A stretch of 64,000 nucleotides of DNA from Christiangramia crocea (GTDB taxonomy: Bacteria > Bacteroidota > Bacteroidia > Flavobacteriales > Flavobacteriaceae), in assembly GCF_022410465.1 (NCBI RefSeq), contig NZ_JAJSON010000019.1, forward strand, positions 1-64,000, given 5' to 3'. A program made the translations under genes and the position numbers. The number at the start of each line of letters is the position of its first letter. Position 1 is the stretch's first letter. The notes below the pieces were generated by a model. It saw nothing but the letters and a program-made list of their open reading frames with translations, made no database searches and had not been told where the DNA came from. Positions 7,736-18,074 of this stretch are shown here, piece after piece.

Positions 7736-7811
7736 GATAACCTCCTATGCTAAGAAATAGTATTTATAAATTCTTACTAATTATTTGACTATAAAATGAA
7801 CATCCAGATAA

Positions 7812-7833
7812 GGCATCAAAATGTATTGATGCC
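7812..7833. terminator. Hairpin between convergent genes
   Basis: GGCATCAA (7812-7819) pairs with TTGATGCC (7826-7833) between the convergent receiver and hybrid-kinase genes. No T-run follows, so its role as terminator is uncertain. Confidence 0.4.
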
Positions 7834-7943
7834 CCATAAATACTGCCTGAAAACAATATAAAAGCACCAACTCAACCATCATTCCTGCCTGAAGATGCCA
7901 GGATGCTTAAAGTGAAAGAATGAATATTGCCACTCCCCTTATA

Positions 7944-10900
7944 TTACTTGTGTAACCATAAACGCATTATATTTAATAATTTGTCAATATTTACCGGTTT
8001 GGTAAGATAATCATTGGCACCTGCCTCCAGGCTTTTGGCCTTGTCTTCTGGCATTGCTTTAGCGGTTAACGAAATTATAGGGAGATTTTTATAGGCCGAA
8101 TTTTTCCTGATTTCAGTGGTGGCTTCGTATCCGTCCATTACCGGCATCATTACGTCCATCAGAACAATATCGATGTCTTTTTCCCGCTCTAATTTCTCAA
8201 TCGCCATTTTTCCATTATCTGCGACAATCACTTTTATACCTGAGTCTGTTAAGGCTTTGGAAAGCGCATAGGAATTACGTTTATCATCATCTACAAGCAG
8301 TACCTTTTTATCTTTCAAACCATGTTTCGGATCGTGCAGGTCCGCCATTATCTTTTTTTGCCGGTTCGAAAGCTTACTTTCGTCAAAATGTATAAATAAA
8401 GAAACCTCATCCAGAAGTAATTCTGGTGATGAAGCACCTTTAATTAAAATACTATCTGTGAATTTGTACAGCTCCCTGACTTCTGCTTTTGTAAGTTCCT
8501 TTCCAGTATATATCACTACGGGGATATTATTTGGTTTTTGACTGGACTTCAATTTCTTAAGCACATCAAATCCGGTAATATCAGGTAATTTAAGGTCAAG
8601 TATTATACAGTCGAAGTTTTTAGACTGCAGCAGGTTTAATGCCTCCTTACCAGTAGTCGAAGTAAAGATTTTAATCTCCTTATTCTCCAGGATACTTTTA
8701 ATTGCCTTTAAAGTTGCCTCGTCATCTTCAATAATTAGAATTTCTCTAACAAGTGAATTGTTTAGTTGTTCCATCTTTTGTATGGCATTCTCTATATTCC
8801 TGGGGGAAACAGGTTTTAGACTAAAGTCCATTGCACCTTTACTTAGCGCTTCACGACTTCGATCTTCTTTTGCCATAAAATATACCGGTATATGTCTGGT
8901 TTTTAAATTGAATTTTAAATGATCCAGAACGATAAGGCCTTTCATATCTGATAATTGCTCATTCATTAGGATACCATTTGGCTGATATTGCACGGCCAGT
9001 TTCATTCCTTCTTTCCCATCCCTTGCAAAAAGCAACTTAAAGTCATATTTCTTAACTATTTCTTTTACTGTTTGAGCAAGAAACCTGTCCTCATCAATTA
9101 TCAGTAACGAGTAATCGGAAACTTTTAAATTTTCTCTGTCATCATGGATATAGCCCTCCGGAACTTCCTCTGATTTGGTGTTGCCCATTCCCCTCGCTTC
9201 ATTATTTCGAGATTTGTCAGATTTTGAATCCCTGTATGAAGAAATAGCATCATCCTTTTCCTTTATGGGTGCATTGGTAAGGTCCACGGGGACATATACC
9301 TTAAAGGTACTTCCTTTTCCTTCTGTACTCTCTATATGGATTTCACCTCCTAATAACCTTGAAAGTTCTCTAGAAATTGTTAATCCGAGTCCTGTCCCTC
9401 CAAACTGACGACTGGTTCCTCCTTCCGCCTGTTGAAAAGCCTCAAATATCATCATCCGCTTAGCTTCAGGAATTCCTATCCCCGTATCTACTACCGATAT
9501 TTCCAAAACATCTGATTTAGACAGGGTGATTTCCCGGAAAGTAACCTTTGTATCGGGTTTGCCAATTGAGACATTCACCGAACCTTTTTCAGTAAATTTA
9601 ATTGCATTTGAAATAAGGTTTTTTATGATTTGTTCTAATCGCTGCCCATCGGTTATTATCCTTTCCGGCGCATTTGTCTTCGTTTCTATAGTAAACTTCA
9701 GCTTTTTTGATTTTGCCAGTGGCTGGAACTGATTTTGCAAATTATTTACAAGGCTGTCGATTAGAATTTCTTCAGGATGAATCTGTAGTTTACCAGCTTC
9801 TACTTTGGAAAGATCCAGAATATCATTAATAAGGTTTAGCAGATTTAGCCCTCCTTCATAAATAATACTGGCTGACTTTTGCTGATCTTTAAATAAGTTC
9901 CCTTTTCTGTTATCACTAAGATCCTTGGAAAGGATTAGAAGACTGTTCAATGGTGTTCTCAATTCATGAGACATATTGGCCAGAAATTCTGATTTATATT
10001 TACTGGCAAGCTCCAGTTCCTTTGCTTTGCGTTCTACTTCAACCCTGCTGGATTGCAGATCTTCTTTCTGCATCTCCAAATCTTTAGTTTTTGATTCAAG
10101 GTCGTCATTGGCCATCTGTAATTCCTTACTCTGGATTTTTAGTTTTTCCTGTTGTTCCAGCAACTCTTCAGATTGTCGCTGCGACTCTTCGAGTAAGTCT
10201 TTCATTTTTTCCCTATCCAGGGAAGAATTTGTCGTAATAGCTATATTTTCTCCTACTGAGCGAACCAATTCCAGCTGGTTATCATTAAAGGATTTAAATG
10301 ATCCAATTTCGATCACTCCTTTTACTTCACCATCAATCATGAATGGCTGAACCAGAATGTGTCTGGGTTCTGTTTTTCCCAGGCCTGATGATACACTTAT
10401 ATAGTCTCCGGGTATTCCCGAAAGAACAATCGCTTCTTTCTCTATGGCAGCCTGACCAACGAGACCTTCTCCGAAATTAAAAGTGGTTTTAAGGGATTTT
10501 CGATGGGTAAACGCATAGGAGCCGGTCATTCTCAACTGTCTCTTATCCTTATTTTTTTCAGCCAGATATATTACCCCCACCTGACCACCCAGGTATTTAG
10601 TTAGATATGAAATGATATTTTTAGACAAGGTCAAAAGGTCCTGTTCTCCACGCATTCTGTCGTTAAGTCCCGCCTGCCCGGTCTTTATCCATGCTTCGTT
10701 CTCATTTTCCTCCGATATTCTCTTTAAGTTCTCGGTCATTGAATTCAATGCTATACCCAGTTGATCGGCTTCACTACGAAGTGGCATCTCAATTGAAAAG
10801 TTCCCCTCTGCTATAGTATTGGCGGCTTTTACAATAGTAGTGAAACTGTCTACCATCGCATTGATGTTATTCTTAAGCTCCTGAACCTCTCCTTTTACCT

Positions 10901-13883
10901 CAACATCAATTTTTCTGGAGAAATCTCCCCTTGCAAGTGCTGTAGAAACTCCTGCAATATCCCGTACCTGCGAGGTTAAATTACTCGCCATCTGGTTTAC
11001 GTTGTCGGTAAGGTCTTTCCAGGATCCCGCTACATTTGGCACCTCTGCCTGGCCACCAAGAATACCTTCAGTTCCCACTTCCCGGGCAACATTGGTCACC
11101 TCATCTGCAAATATGTTAAGGGCATCAACCATTATATTGATGGTGGTAGAAAGTTCCAGTACCTCTCCTCCTTTTCCCTGTTCCGAAATTTTCTGTGAAA
11201 GATCCCCATGTGCTACTGCTGTGGTTACAGACGCGATCTCCCGTACCTGTGTGGTAAGATTACTTGCCATAGTGTTCACGTTATCGGTCAATCCTTTCCA
11301 TGTACCTGCAACATTGGGTACTTTTGCCTGGCCTCCAAGCATACCTTCGGTTCCCACTTCCCTGGCAACACGGGTTACCTCTGCAGCAAAGACATTCAGC
11401 GAGTCCACCATCTGGTTAATGGTGTCTTTTAATTCGGCAATTTCTCCTTTTACGTCAATAGATATTTTTTGTGAAAGGTCCCCGTTCGCTACCGCGGTTG
11501 CCACGTTGGCAATCTCCCTTACCTGACTGGTAAGATTACTAGCCATGGTGTTCACATTATCAGTAAGATCCAACCATGCACCGGCAACATTAGGAACTTC
11601 TGCCTGACCTCCCAACATTCCTTCAGTACCTACCTCCCTGGCAACACGCGTTACCTCATTAGAAAGTATATTCAGCGAATCCACCATCGTATTGATAATA
11701 GTGGAAAGTTCCAGTACTTCTCCCCCTTTCTCTTCTTCAGATATTTTTTTAGATAAGTCACCATTTGCAACGGCCTTGGTTACCGATGCAATCTCTCTCA
11801 CCTGCGTGGTAAGGTTTGATGCCATTGTATTTACATTCTCAGTTAGTTCCCACCATGCACCACCTACGTTTGGAACTTCCGCCTGTCCGCCCAGGATTCC
11901 CTCGGTACCTACTTCCCGGGCAACACGGGTAACCTCATCAGAGAAAATGTTCAGAGAATCCACCATCGTGTTGATAGTTTCTTTTAACTCTGCTATCTCC
12001 CCTTTGGCTTCAATTGCAATTTTTTGTGCCAGATCGCCTTTTGCCACTGCGGTTGCCACATTAGCTATTTCCCTTACCTGCGTGGTAAGGTTCGAGGCCA
12101 TATAATTCACATTATCAGTAAGGTCTTTCCAGGTTCCGGCTACATCCGGTACCTTAGCCTGACCTCCAAGAATTCCTTCTGTTCCCACCTCACGGGCAAC
12201 ACGGGTTACCTCATCAGAAAAAATGTTCAGTGAGTCCACCATCTGGTTAATGGTATCCTTCAGTTCGGCTATCTCACCTTTTACATCAATAGTAATTTTT
12301 TGTGAAAGGTCACCATCAGCAACCGCGGTAGCCACATTGGCTATTTCCCGAACCTGAGTAGTCAGGTTACTGGCCATAATGTTAACATTGTCGGTAAGGT
12401 CTTTCCAGGTTCCGGCGGCAGTTGGAACGGTAGCCTGACCTCCAAGCTTTCCTTCAGTACCCACTTCTCGGGCAACACGGGTTACCTCAGCAGCAAATAA
12501 TGTTAAAGAATCGACCATGCTGTTGATTGTATTGGAAAGAATGAGTACTTCTCCCCCTTTTCCTTCTTCTGTAATCTTTTGGGAAAGGTCTCCCTGGGCA
12601 ACCGCGGTTGTTACCGAAGCAATCTCCCGCACCTGGTTGGTCAGGTTGCTTGCCATTGTATTTACATTGTCTGTAAGGTCTTTCCAGGTTCCGGCCACAT
12701 CGGGAACTTCGGCCTGTCCTCCCAGCTTCCCTTCGGTACCTACTTCCCGGGCCACACGTGTTACCTCATCAGAGAAAATATTCAGGGAATCTACCATTTG
12801 GTTGATTGTATCCTTAAGTTCTGCTATTTCTCCCTTTACATTAATGGAAATTTTCTTTGAAAGGTCACCATTGGCAACTGAAGTTGCCACTCCAGCGATC
12901 TCTCGTACCTGAGCGGTAAGATTTGAAGCCATCGTGTTAACGTTAACCGTAAGATCCTTCCAGGTTCCCGCAACGTCCGGCACATCTGCCTGTCCTCCTA
13001 ACTTTCCTTCTACTCCTACTTCACGCGCTACGTTCGTAACCTCTGCAGCAAAGATGTTCAGGGAATCCACCATCCTGTTAATAGTTGTGGATAGACCAAG
13101 TACCTCTCCTCCTTTACCTTCTTCCGTAATTTTTCTGGAGAGATCCCCATCAGCAACCGCCGTGGTCACTCCGGCTATTTCCCTTACCTGCTCAGTAAGG
13201 TTGCTTGCCATCTGGTTTACATTATCGGTAAGGTCTTTCCAGGTTCCGGAAACATTCGGTACACTTGCCTGACCACCCAGTTTTCCTTCCACTCCTACCT
13301 CACGGGCCACCTGGGTTACCTGTTCCGCAAATATATTCAGGCTGCCTAAGGTTCGGTTGATTACATCGGCCATGGCCCTGAAATCACCGGTTACCGTAAG
13401 ACTAAATTTATCTTCCAGCTTTCCTGCTGCTATACTGTTTAGGATCCTGCTTACTTCAAGTACCGGTTTAGCAATTGCTTCAATCAGGATATTAATATTG
13501 TCAATCATGTCCTTCCACACCCCAGTGGAAGCCTTGAATTCAGCTCTGGCATCCAAATTACCTTCGATACCTCCCACACGTGATATACGCGATACTTCCG
13601 TACTTACCCCCCCAATCATTTCAACCATGGTATTATAAGCTTCGGCTACATCTGCGAATTTGTCATTCCGCTCCTTAGACAATCTAACGGAAATATCTCC
13701 TTCCCTAAATGCCTCCAGTGCAAATATCAGTCTGTCTAGCTGTTCATGCATATAATCGTTATCCTTGAACATATCTTTATCCGCTACCCTTTTGGACTTT
13801 TTAACAACTGTGCGTTTCGCTGGTGGAGTTTTCCGGGAAGAGGTTTTGCTAGTAGTTTTCGTGGTCGTGGTCTTTTTTGCCAT
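7944..13883 (-). CDS. Poly-HAMP hybrid histidine kinase with GAF and three receivers
   Basis: A 1979-residue cytoplasmic hybrid kinase. After a lysine/threonine-rich tail (1-35) comes a long array of HAMP units (about 45-1060) in a 92-residue period, then a GAF domain (about 1068-1220), a coiled coil rich in Glu/Lys/Gln, HisKA with [10 protein letters not shown] near 1305, HATPase_c ([14 protein letters not shown] near 1494) and three receivers. Receivers 2 (IILDLKLPD) and 3 ([12 protein letters not shown]) keep the phospho-acceptor Asp. Receiver 1 reads ILMNEQLSD, with Asn in that place, so it probably cannot be phosphorylated. The layout recalls group III fungal osmosensors (Nik1/Hk1), where poly-HAMP is the sensor. 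No membrane segment is seen. It is divergent from the receiver gene at 14331. Confidence 0.93.
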   Translation of the reverse strand: MAKKTTTTKTTSKTSSRKTPPAKRTVVKKSKRVADKDMFKDNDYMHEQLDRLIFALEAFREGDISVRLSKERNDKFADVAEAYNTMVEMIGGVSTEVSRISRVGGIEGNLDARAEFKASTGVWKDMIDNINILIEAIAKPVLEVSRILNSIAAGKLEDKFSLTVTGDFRAMADVINRTLGSLNIFAEQVTQVAREVGVEGKLGGQASVPNVSGTWKDLTDNVNQMASNLTEQVREIAGVTTAVADGDLSRKITEEGKGGEVLGLSTTINRMVDSLNIFAAEVTNVAREVGVEGKLGGQADVPDVAGTWKDLTVNVNTMASNLTAQVREIAGVATSVANGDLSKKISINVKGEIAELKDTINQMVDSLNIFSDEVTRVAREVGTEGKLGGQAEVPDVAGTWKDLTDNVNTMASNLTNQVREIASVTTAVAQGDLSQKITEEGKGGEVLILSNTINSMVDSLTLFAAEVTRVAREVGTEGKLGGQATVPTAAGTWKDLTDNVNIMASNLTTQVREIANVATAVADGDLSQKITIDVKGEIAELKDTINQMVDSLNIFSDEVTRVAREVGTEGILGGQAKVPDVAGTWKDLTDNVNYMASNLTTQVREIANVATAVAKGDLAQKIAIEAKGEIAELKETINTMVDSLNIFSDEVTRVAREVGTEGILGGQAEVPNVGGAWWELTENVNTMASNLTTQVREIASVTKAVANGDLSKKISEEEKGGEVLELSTIINTMVDSLNILSNEVTRVAREVGTEGMLGGQAEVPNVAGAWLDLTDNVNTMASNLTSQVREIANVATAVANGDLSQKISIDVKGEIAELKDTINQMVDSLNVFAAEVTRVAREVGTEGMLGGQAKVPNVAGTWKGLTDNVNTMASNLTTQVREIASVTTAVAHGDLSQKISEQGKGGEVLELSTTINIMVDALNIFADEVTNVAREVGTEGILGGQAEVPNVAGSWKDLTDNVNQMASNLTSQVRDIAGVSTALARGDFSRKIDVEVKGEVQELKNNINAMVDSFTTIVKAANTIAEGNFSIEMPLRSEADQLGIALNSMTENLKRISEENENEAWIKTGQAGLNDRMRGEQDLLTLSKNIISYLTKYLGGQVGVIYLAEKNKDKRQLRMTGSYAFTHRKSLKTTFNFGEGLVGQAAIEKEAIVLSGIPGDYISVSSGLGKTEPRHILVQPFMIDGEVKGVIEIGSFKSFNDNQLELVRSVGENIAITTNSSLDREKMKDLLEESQRQSEELLEQQEKLKIQSKELQMANDDLESKTKDLEMQKEDLQSSRVEVERKAKELELASKYKSEFLANMSHELRTPLNSLLILSKDLSDNRKGNLFKDQQKSASIIYEGGLNLLNLINDILDLSKVEAGKLQIHPEEILIDSLVNNLQNQFQPLAKSKKLKFTIETKTNAPERIITDGQRLEQIIKNLISNAIKFTEKGSVNVSIGKPDTKVTFREITLSKSDVLEISVVDTGIGIPEAKRMMIFEAFQQAEGGTSRQFGGTGLGLTISRELSRLLGGEIHIESTEGKGSTFKVYVPVDLTNAPIKEKDDAISSYRDSKSDKSRNNEARGMGNTKSEEVPEGYIHDDRENLKVSDYSLLIIDEDRFLAQTVKEIVKKYDFKLLFARDGKEGMKLAVQYQPNGILMNEQLSDMKGLIVLDHLKFNLKTRHIPVYFMAKEDRSREALSKGAMDFSLKPVSPRNIENAIQKMEQLNNSLVREILIIEDDEATLKAIKSILENKEIKIFTSTTGKEALNLLQSKNFDCIILDLKLPDITGFDVLKKLKSSQKPNNIPVVIYTGKELTKAEVRELYKFTDSILIKGASSPELLLDEVSLFIHFDESKLSNRQKKIMADLHDPKHGLKDKKVLLVDDDKRNSYALSKALTDSGIKVIVADNGKMAIEKLEREKDIDIVLMDVMMPVMDGYEATTEIRKNSAYKNLPIISLTAKAMPEDKAKSLEAGANDYLTKPVNIDKLLNIMRLWLHK
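10880..13360 (-). repeat. Tandem 276-bp coding repeats (poly-HAMP)
   Basis: Nine copies of a 92-codon unit follow one another inside the hybrid kinase, each with [21 protein letters not shown] and [14 protein letters not shown] signatures, plus diverged units at both ends. Units end in one of two forms, KGGEVLxLSTTIN or [12 protein letters not shown], in a largely alternating order. The DNA identity makes the array prone to recombination. Confidence 0.85.
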
Positions 13884-14330
13884 TCTTATCGGTAATTTCA
13901 GTTAGATTTTCGTAGTAATTGAGGTAGTATATATATTAACAGGTTGTAAAAAACGGACTTTATATCTATGGTTTATGTGAAATTTATGCTAAAAATGTGT
14001 GAAAAATTTATGAAATGTTAAAGAATAAGACTTACGCAAAAATTATGGATCAGAAATTAAAATACGCTATTCCACTGATATATAGCATAAACCGACCGTT
14101 TACAGAAATCAGCTTAAATTCGGAAAGTAAAAACTTTTCTTAAATTCAATAAGTCGTAGGTTTATGTATCCAGATTAGCATTCCCTGATTCTTGAATTAA
14201 TGCTTATTTTTGACCATTTAGGTTAAAAGGCAAAAGTATCCAGAAACCATAATTCCTTACGGAATCTAAACAAATTACCTGTAAGTTGATTGAGGTCAAT
14301 AAAATGATCAATTAAATTAAAATTATCAAA
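13884..14330. other. Divergent intergenic region
   Basis: 447 AT-rich bases between the divergent hybrid kinase and receiver genes. It must hold both promoters. I see no convincing TTG-N19-TAnnTTTG pair, no ORF and no strong hairpin in it. Confidence 0.5.
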
Positions 14331-14708
14331 ATGAATAAAATTTTACTGGTAGAGGACGATTATCACCTGGGGCAAATACTCAAAGACCAGCTAGAAATGA
14401 ATGGGTATGAAGTAAGTTTATTAAGGTTCCCCAAAAAAACGGTCGAAAATCTTCAGGAAAGTAAATTTGACCTGGTAATACTGGATAAATTATTGAACGG
14501 GATTGATGGTACACATATTTGTGCTGAAATAAGGAATACAGAACTTATTTCAAATACACCCATTCTTATGATGTCCGGATTTGATGGGGCCAGGAAAATT
14601 TGTACCGATGCCGGAGCTGATAATTTTATTGCCAAACCCTTTGAAGTTGACAGCTTCCTAAACAGTATTAAAGCTACAATAGATAAGACCAGGAATTTTC
14701 AGGATTAA
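14331..14708 (+). CDS. Single-domain response regulator
   Basis: A 125-residue receiver: LVEDDYH acidic pocket, phospho-acceptor in LVILDKLLNGIDGTH, and FIAKPFEVD with the conserved Lys. It has no DNA-binding output. It is transcribed divergently from the poly-HAMP hybrid kinase, 447 bases away, and could take or give phosphate in that relay. The pairing is inferred from position only. Confidence 0.9.
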   Translation: MNKILLVEDDYHLGQILKDQLEMNGYEVSLLRFPKKTVENLQESKFDLVILDKLLNGIDGTHICAEIRNTELISNTPILMMSGFDGARKICTDAGADNFIAKPFEVDSFLNSIKATIDKTRNFQD

Positions 14709-14830
14709 ATGGTTTGAATTATAATTGAGCTGGTGATATCCACCCGGTCTCAAAGAATTTTCCAGTAAATAAATACCTTAACCGTTTTATTAGCGACCCC
14801 TATTTCCTTCACGAGGAAAAAAATATAGTT

Positions 14831-17011
14831 TTATTTTATAATTATAATTTCCCAGTCTTCGGGTTTATTAATAATCTTCACCGTCACGTCAGAAAGACCT
14901 TCGTTTACGTTATGTCTTTGTAAATGTACATTGGTGTAACTATCCCCAACTGGGAGGTTGTCTAAATATACAAATTCCAAAAACTGAGGTAATTCCGGAT
15001 TATGAAAAATCAATTTTTTTTCAATAGCATTAATTTCGATTTTAATGCTCGCCTGAAGTAACATAAACAGCGAACCTACTGCCCAGGCTTGGGGAGAACA
15101 TGCTACCGGGTATTCCACAGGTTGTTTTTTAGGCTGCTTTTCAAATCCGCAAAACAATTCCGGCAATCTCTGAAGTTCAAAGAAAAGATCAGCCTCATAA
15201 AGTGCTTCAAAGATTTGCAGGGCTTCTGCTATTAAGTTATAGCGGGCAAGCCCCATTGCGATTAAGGCGTTGTCATGTGGCCAGACAGATCCGTTATGAT
15301 AAGACATGGGATTATATCTTACCTCTTTAGAAGAAAGAGTTCTCACACCCCAATTAGAAAACATTTCTTTCCCTAATAACATATTGGCTACCGCTTTCGC
15401 GTGATTCTCATCTACAATCCCCGAAAATAAACAATGCCCCACATTAGACGCTTTTACCCTGCAGGGTTTCTTGTTCCCATCAAGTGCCAGGACATAAGTT
15501 TGTAATTGCTCATCCCAGAAAACCTCATTGAAATTTTGCTTTAAAATCCGGGCTTCCTCCTTTAAATTTTCTGCCAGCTCTTTCTTATTTAAAGAATTTG
15601 CTAATAAGGCGGCATTAATCTTTGCATCATATACATATCCCTGTACTTCACACAATGCGATAGGCGATTTAGCCAGATCTCCATTCTCATGGCTTATAGA
15701 ATCAAATGAATCTTTCCATCCCTGGTTAAACAGTCCTTTTTCGCTATGATGCTGATACTCCACGAAACCATCTCCATCGATATCTCCATAATTTTTAATC
15801 CACTCCAGGGCAGCTTCAATATTCGGCCATATCTTTTTAATCGTTTCCAGATCCGCGGTCTGTCTATAATAATGACCTGCTAACACAATAAATAAAGGAG
15901 TCGCATCTACCGTTCCGTAGTATAATTTAAAAGGAATTTCTCCCAATTCTGCCATTTCGCCGTCTCTGGTCTCATGAAAAATTTTACCCGGTTCTGCATC
16001 TTTAGTATCATCTTTAACAGTAGACTGGGTTTCAGCCAGGTATAAAAGAACGCCTTTTGCAATATCCGGTTTTACCCAGAGAAGCTGCATCGCCGTGATA
16101 ATTCCATCTCTTCCAAAAGGGGTATTATACCATGGTATTCCAGCATAAGGATATTTTCCATGAGAAGTAAGGGTGGTTAATGAAATTATATCTATACGGG
16201 CCTGATCAAACCAAATATTAAATAACTCATTATCGCTGGTAATTCTGGACATTTCTCTAATACTCTGCTCTTGTCTGGTTATCACTCTTTTGTGACAATC
16301 CTCAAAACTCAATGCTTCATCCGTAATGTTATTTTCTTGAATCTTAAATAGAACGCAATAGCCAATCTCAATAATCTTCAGGGGTTGAAGATGTAGTTTG
16401 TATTTTACTTCATTTCCACTAAAACTATCGGGTGGCGAAAAAAATATAAATTCAGTAGTCCTTTCAATATTGTCTAAACCCAGATATTTAAAGCTCACAA
16501 CATTTGGTTTATTATGGGTTTTGGTCACTTTGCCCCTCTTTTCTCTTTTTTCTCCTCTTACTTCAAAAATATCTTTAAAATCTGCGTCTATTAAAAAAGA
16601 AAAGTCGATCACATGTTCTTTTCTATCATAATTGATAAGAGTGATCTTTTCATGGGCCTTGCCATTTTCAATAAATTTGGATCTACTTATATGAACCGTT
16701 CCTTTATTTAAATATTCATCTTTTTCTTTTAATAAATCAAAATTTGTCAAATCTGCATTTAGAATACTATCATCTACCGATGAACTAAGTAATAATGGCC
16801 TTTCTCCATTTATTTTAAATTCCATCTCCGATACAAAGCGGGTTCCAGCGTGAAAAATCCCCAAGGTTTCTTTTCCTATCATGTTCACATCTCCCCAATG
16901 GTCAAAAATTCCAAAAGTATCTCCACTGTTCGCTACATGAACCCTGGTATCGGCATAAGTGGAATTGGCCAGAATATAATGCTTATCTTTAATTTTTATT
17001 TTCTCACTCAT
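14831..17011 (-). CDS. Glycogen debranching enzyme / amylo-alpha-1,6-glucosidase family
   Basis: A 726-residue protein with an N-terminal beta-sandwich of the GDE_N_bis type (about 1-270) and a C-terminal (alpha/alpha)6 glucosidase domain (NTPFGRDGIITAMQLLW, GWKDSFDSI and YHNGSVWPHDNALIAMGL are conserved family blocks). Such proteins hydrolyse alpha-1,6 branches in glycogen-like or other alpha-glucans; the exact substrate of this bacterial subgroup is not settled. There is no signal peptide, so it is cytoplasmic. It overlaps the upstream glycosyltransferase by four bases (ATGA) and the PEP synthase gene is just upstream of that, giving a three-gene unit for reserve carbohydrate. Confidence 0.88.
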   Translation of the reverse strand: MSEKIKIKDKHYILANSTYADTRVHVANSGDTFGIFDHWGDVNMIGKETLGIFHAGTRFVSEMEFKINGERPLLLSSSVDDSILNADLTNFDLLKEKDEYLNKGTVHISRSKFIENGKAHEKITLINYDRKEHVIDFSFLIDADFKDIFEVRGEKREKRGKVTKTHNKPNVVSFKYLGLDNIERTTEFIFFSPPDSFSGNEVKYKLHLQPLKIIEIGYCVLFKIQENNITDEALSFEDCHKRVITRQEQSIREMSRITSDNELFNIWFDQARIDIISLTTLTSHGKYPYAGIPWYNTPFGRDGIITAMQLLWVKPDIAKGVLLYLAETQSTVKDDTKDAEPGKIFHETRDGEMAELGEIPFKLYYGTVDATPLFIVLAGHYYRQTADLETIKKIWPNIEAALEWIKNYGDIDGDGFVEYQHHSEKGLFNQGWKDSFDSISHENGDLAKSPIALCEVQGYVYDAKINAALLANSLNKKELAENLKEEARILKQNFNEVFWDEQLQTYVLALDGNKKPCRVKASNVGHCLFSGIVDENHAKAVANMLLGKEMFSNWGVRTLSSKEVRYNPMSYHNGSVWPHDNALIAMGLARYNLIAEALQIFEALYEADLFFELQRLPELFCGFEKQPKKQPVEYPVACSPQAWAVGSLFMLLQASIKIEINAIEKKLIFHNPELPQFLEFVYLDNLPVGDSYTNVHLQRHNVNEGLSDVTVKIINKPEDWEIIIIK

Positions 17012-18063
17012 AACTCCAGTTTTAGATTGACAGGCTTAACTTTTTTAATCAAATAATCATAAATTCTAAGATAGTCCCGGGTCATTCTTTCAGCGGTAAA
17101 CTTTTCTTCAAAAATTCTGCGACAGCCTTTTCGGTCTATTTTATCAATATCCTTAATGGCCTGTATAGCTTCCTTCACTGAATTAACAATGAATCCAGTT
17201 TGCCCCTTATCTATTACCTCTGGTACTGAACCTTTGTTCCAGGCAATAACAGGCGTCCCGCAAGCCATTGCCTCTATCATAACAAGTCCGAATGGCTCAC
17301 ACCAGGTTATTGGAAACAGAAGAGCCGTTGCTTTTCCTAAAAAATCACTTTTCTCATGCTCTCCTATTTCTCCTATAAATTCGATTAATTCGTGATCAAG
17401 TAAGGATGCTATCTTTGTTTTAAAATAGTGTAGATCTGCTTTATCAACCTTAGCAGCTACTTTCAATTTTATCCCGATTCTTTTAGCAATATCAATAGCC
17501 CGCTCTATGCCTTTCTCCGGAGATATTCTGCCAAGAAAAGCCAGATATTCATCCCTTTCGTCAGTAGGCTGCAGCAAATCAATTGGTAGACCATGGTAAA
17601 TTGTATCTATCCAGTTAGCCCATGGCAGGGGGGTTCTTTGATTATTGGAAATTGAAATTAAAGGGATGTCAGAAAAAACCTTATATAGCCCTTGTAAGTC
17701 AGGTAAATCCAGTCTCCCATGTAAAGTGGTAAGATGTACACTATTATTTATTTGAGATAAAGGAAAATGAAAATAATCTGTATGATAATGAATAATATCA
17801 AAGTCTGAAATTCTCTTTTGAACCATCTGCAGCTGTATCGTATGATGTACAAAAGAATCTATACATTCCGGATCAAGCCTCAGAGATTTTTGACAGACTG
17901 GTATTAACCTGGCACTTGTTTTAGAATCTCCTGAAGCAAAAAGGCTTACTTCATGCCCTTGTTTAACAAGTTCTTCAGTTATATAATGAACAACCCTTTC
18001 TGTTCCACCATACATTATAGGTGGTATACTCTCATACAATGGTGCAACCTGAGCAATTCTCAT
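17008..18063 (-). CDS. Glycosyltransferase family 4
   Basis: A 351-residue GT-B fold enzyme. The N terminus (VAPLYESIPPIMYGGTERVV) has the acceptor-side glycine loop. The C-terminal half has GRISPEKGIERAI and the E-X7-E motif in EPFGLVMIEAMACGTPVIAW. It is probably a retaining, nucleotide-sugar-dependent enzyme of the GT4 family. It lies between the debranching enzyme (4-base overlap) and PEP synthase (11-base gap), so it may act in storage-glucan or trehalose-like sugar metabolism rather than in envelope synthesis; the product is not known. Confidence 0.9.
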   Translation of the reverse strand: MRIAQVAPLYESIPPIMYGGTERVVHYITEELVKQGHEVSLFASGDSKTSARLIPVCQKSLRLDPECIDSFVHHTIQLQMVQKRISDFDIIHYHTDYFHFPLSQINNSVHLTTLHGRLDLPDLQGLYKVFSDIPLISISNNQRTPLPWANWIDTIYHGLPIDLLQPTDERDEYLAFLGRISPEKGIERAIDIAKRIGIKLKVAAKVDKADLHYFKTKIASLLDHELIEFIGEIGEHEKSDFLGKATALLFPITWCEPFGLVMIEAMACGTPVIAWNKGSVPEVIDKGQTGFIVNSVKEAIQAIKDIDKIDRKGCRRIFEEKFTAERMTRDYLRIYDYLIKKVKPVNLKLEL

Positions 18064-18074
18064 TTTTTCCTTAT

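Noticed and set aside
10880-13360. CRISPR-like regular repeats
   Set aside because: The period is 276 bp, the repeats are in-frame coding and there are no short unique spacers.
9175-13638. Many plus-strand ORFs opposite the poly-HAMP kinase
   Set aside because: They repeat with the 276-bp period of the kinase gene and are mirror frames of it.
14287-14316. GGTCAATAAAATGATCA before the receiver at 14331
   Set aside because: Half-sites are not spaced by four bases; it does not fit the motif.
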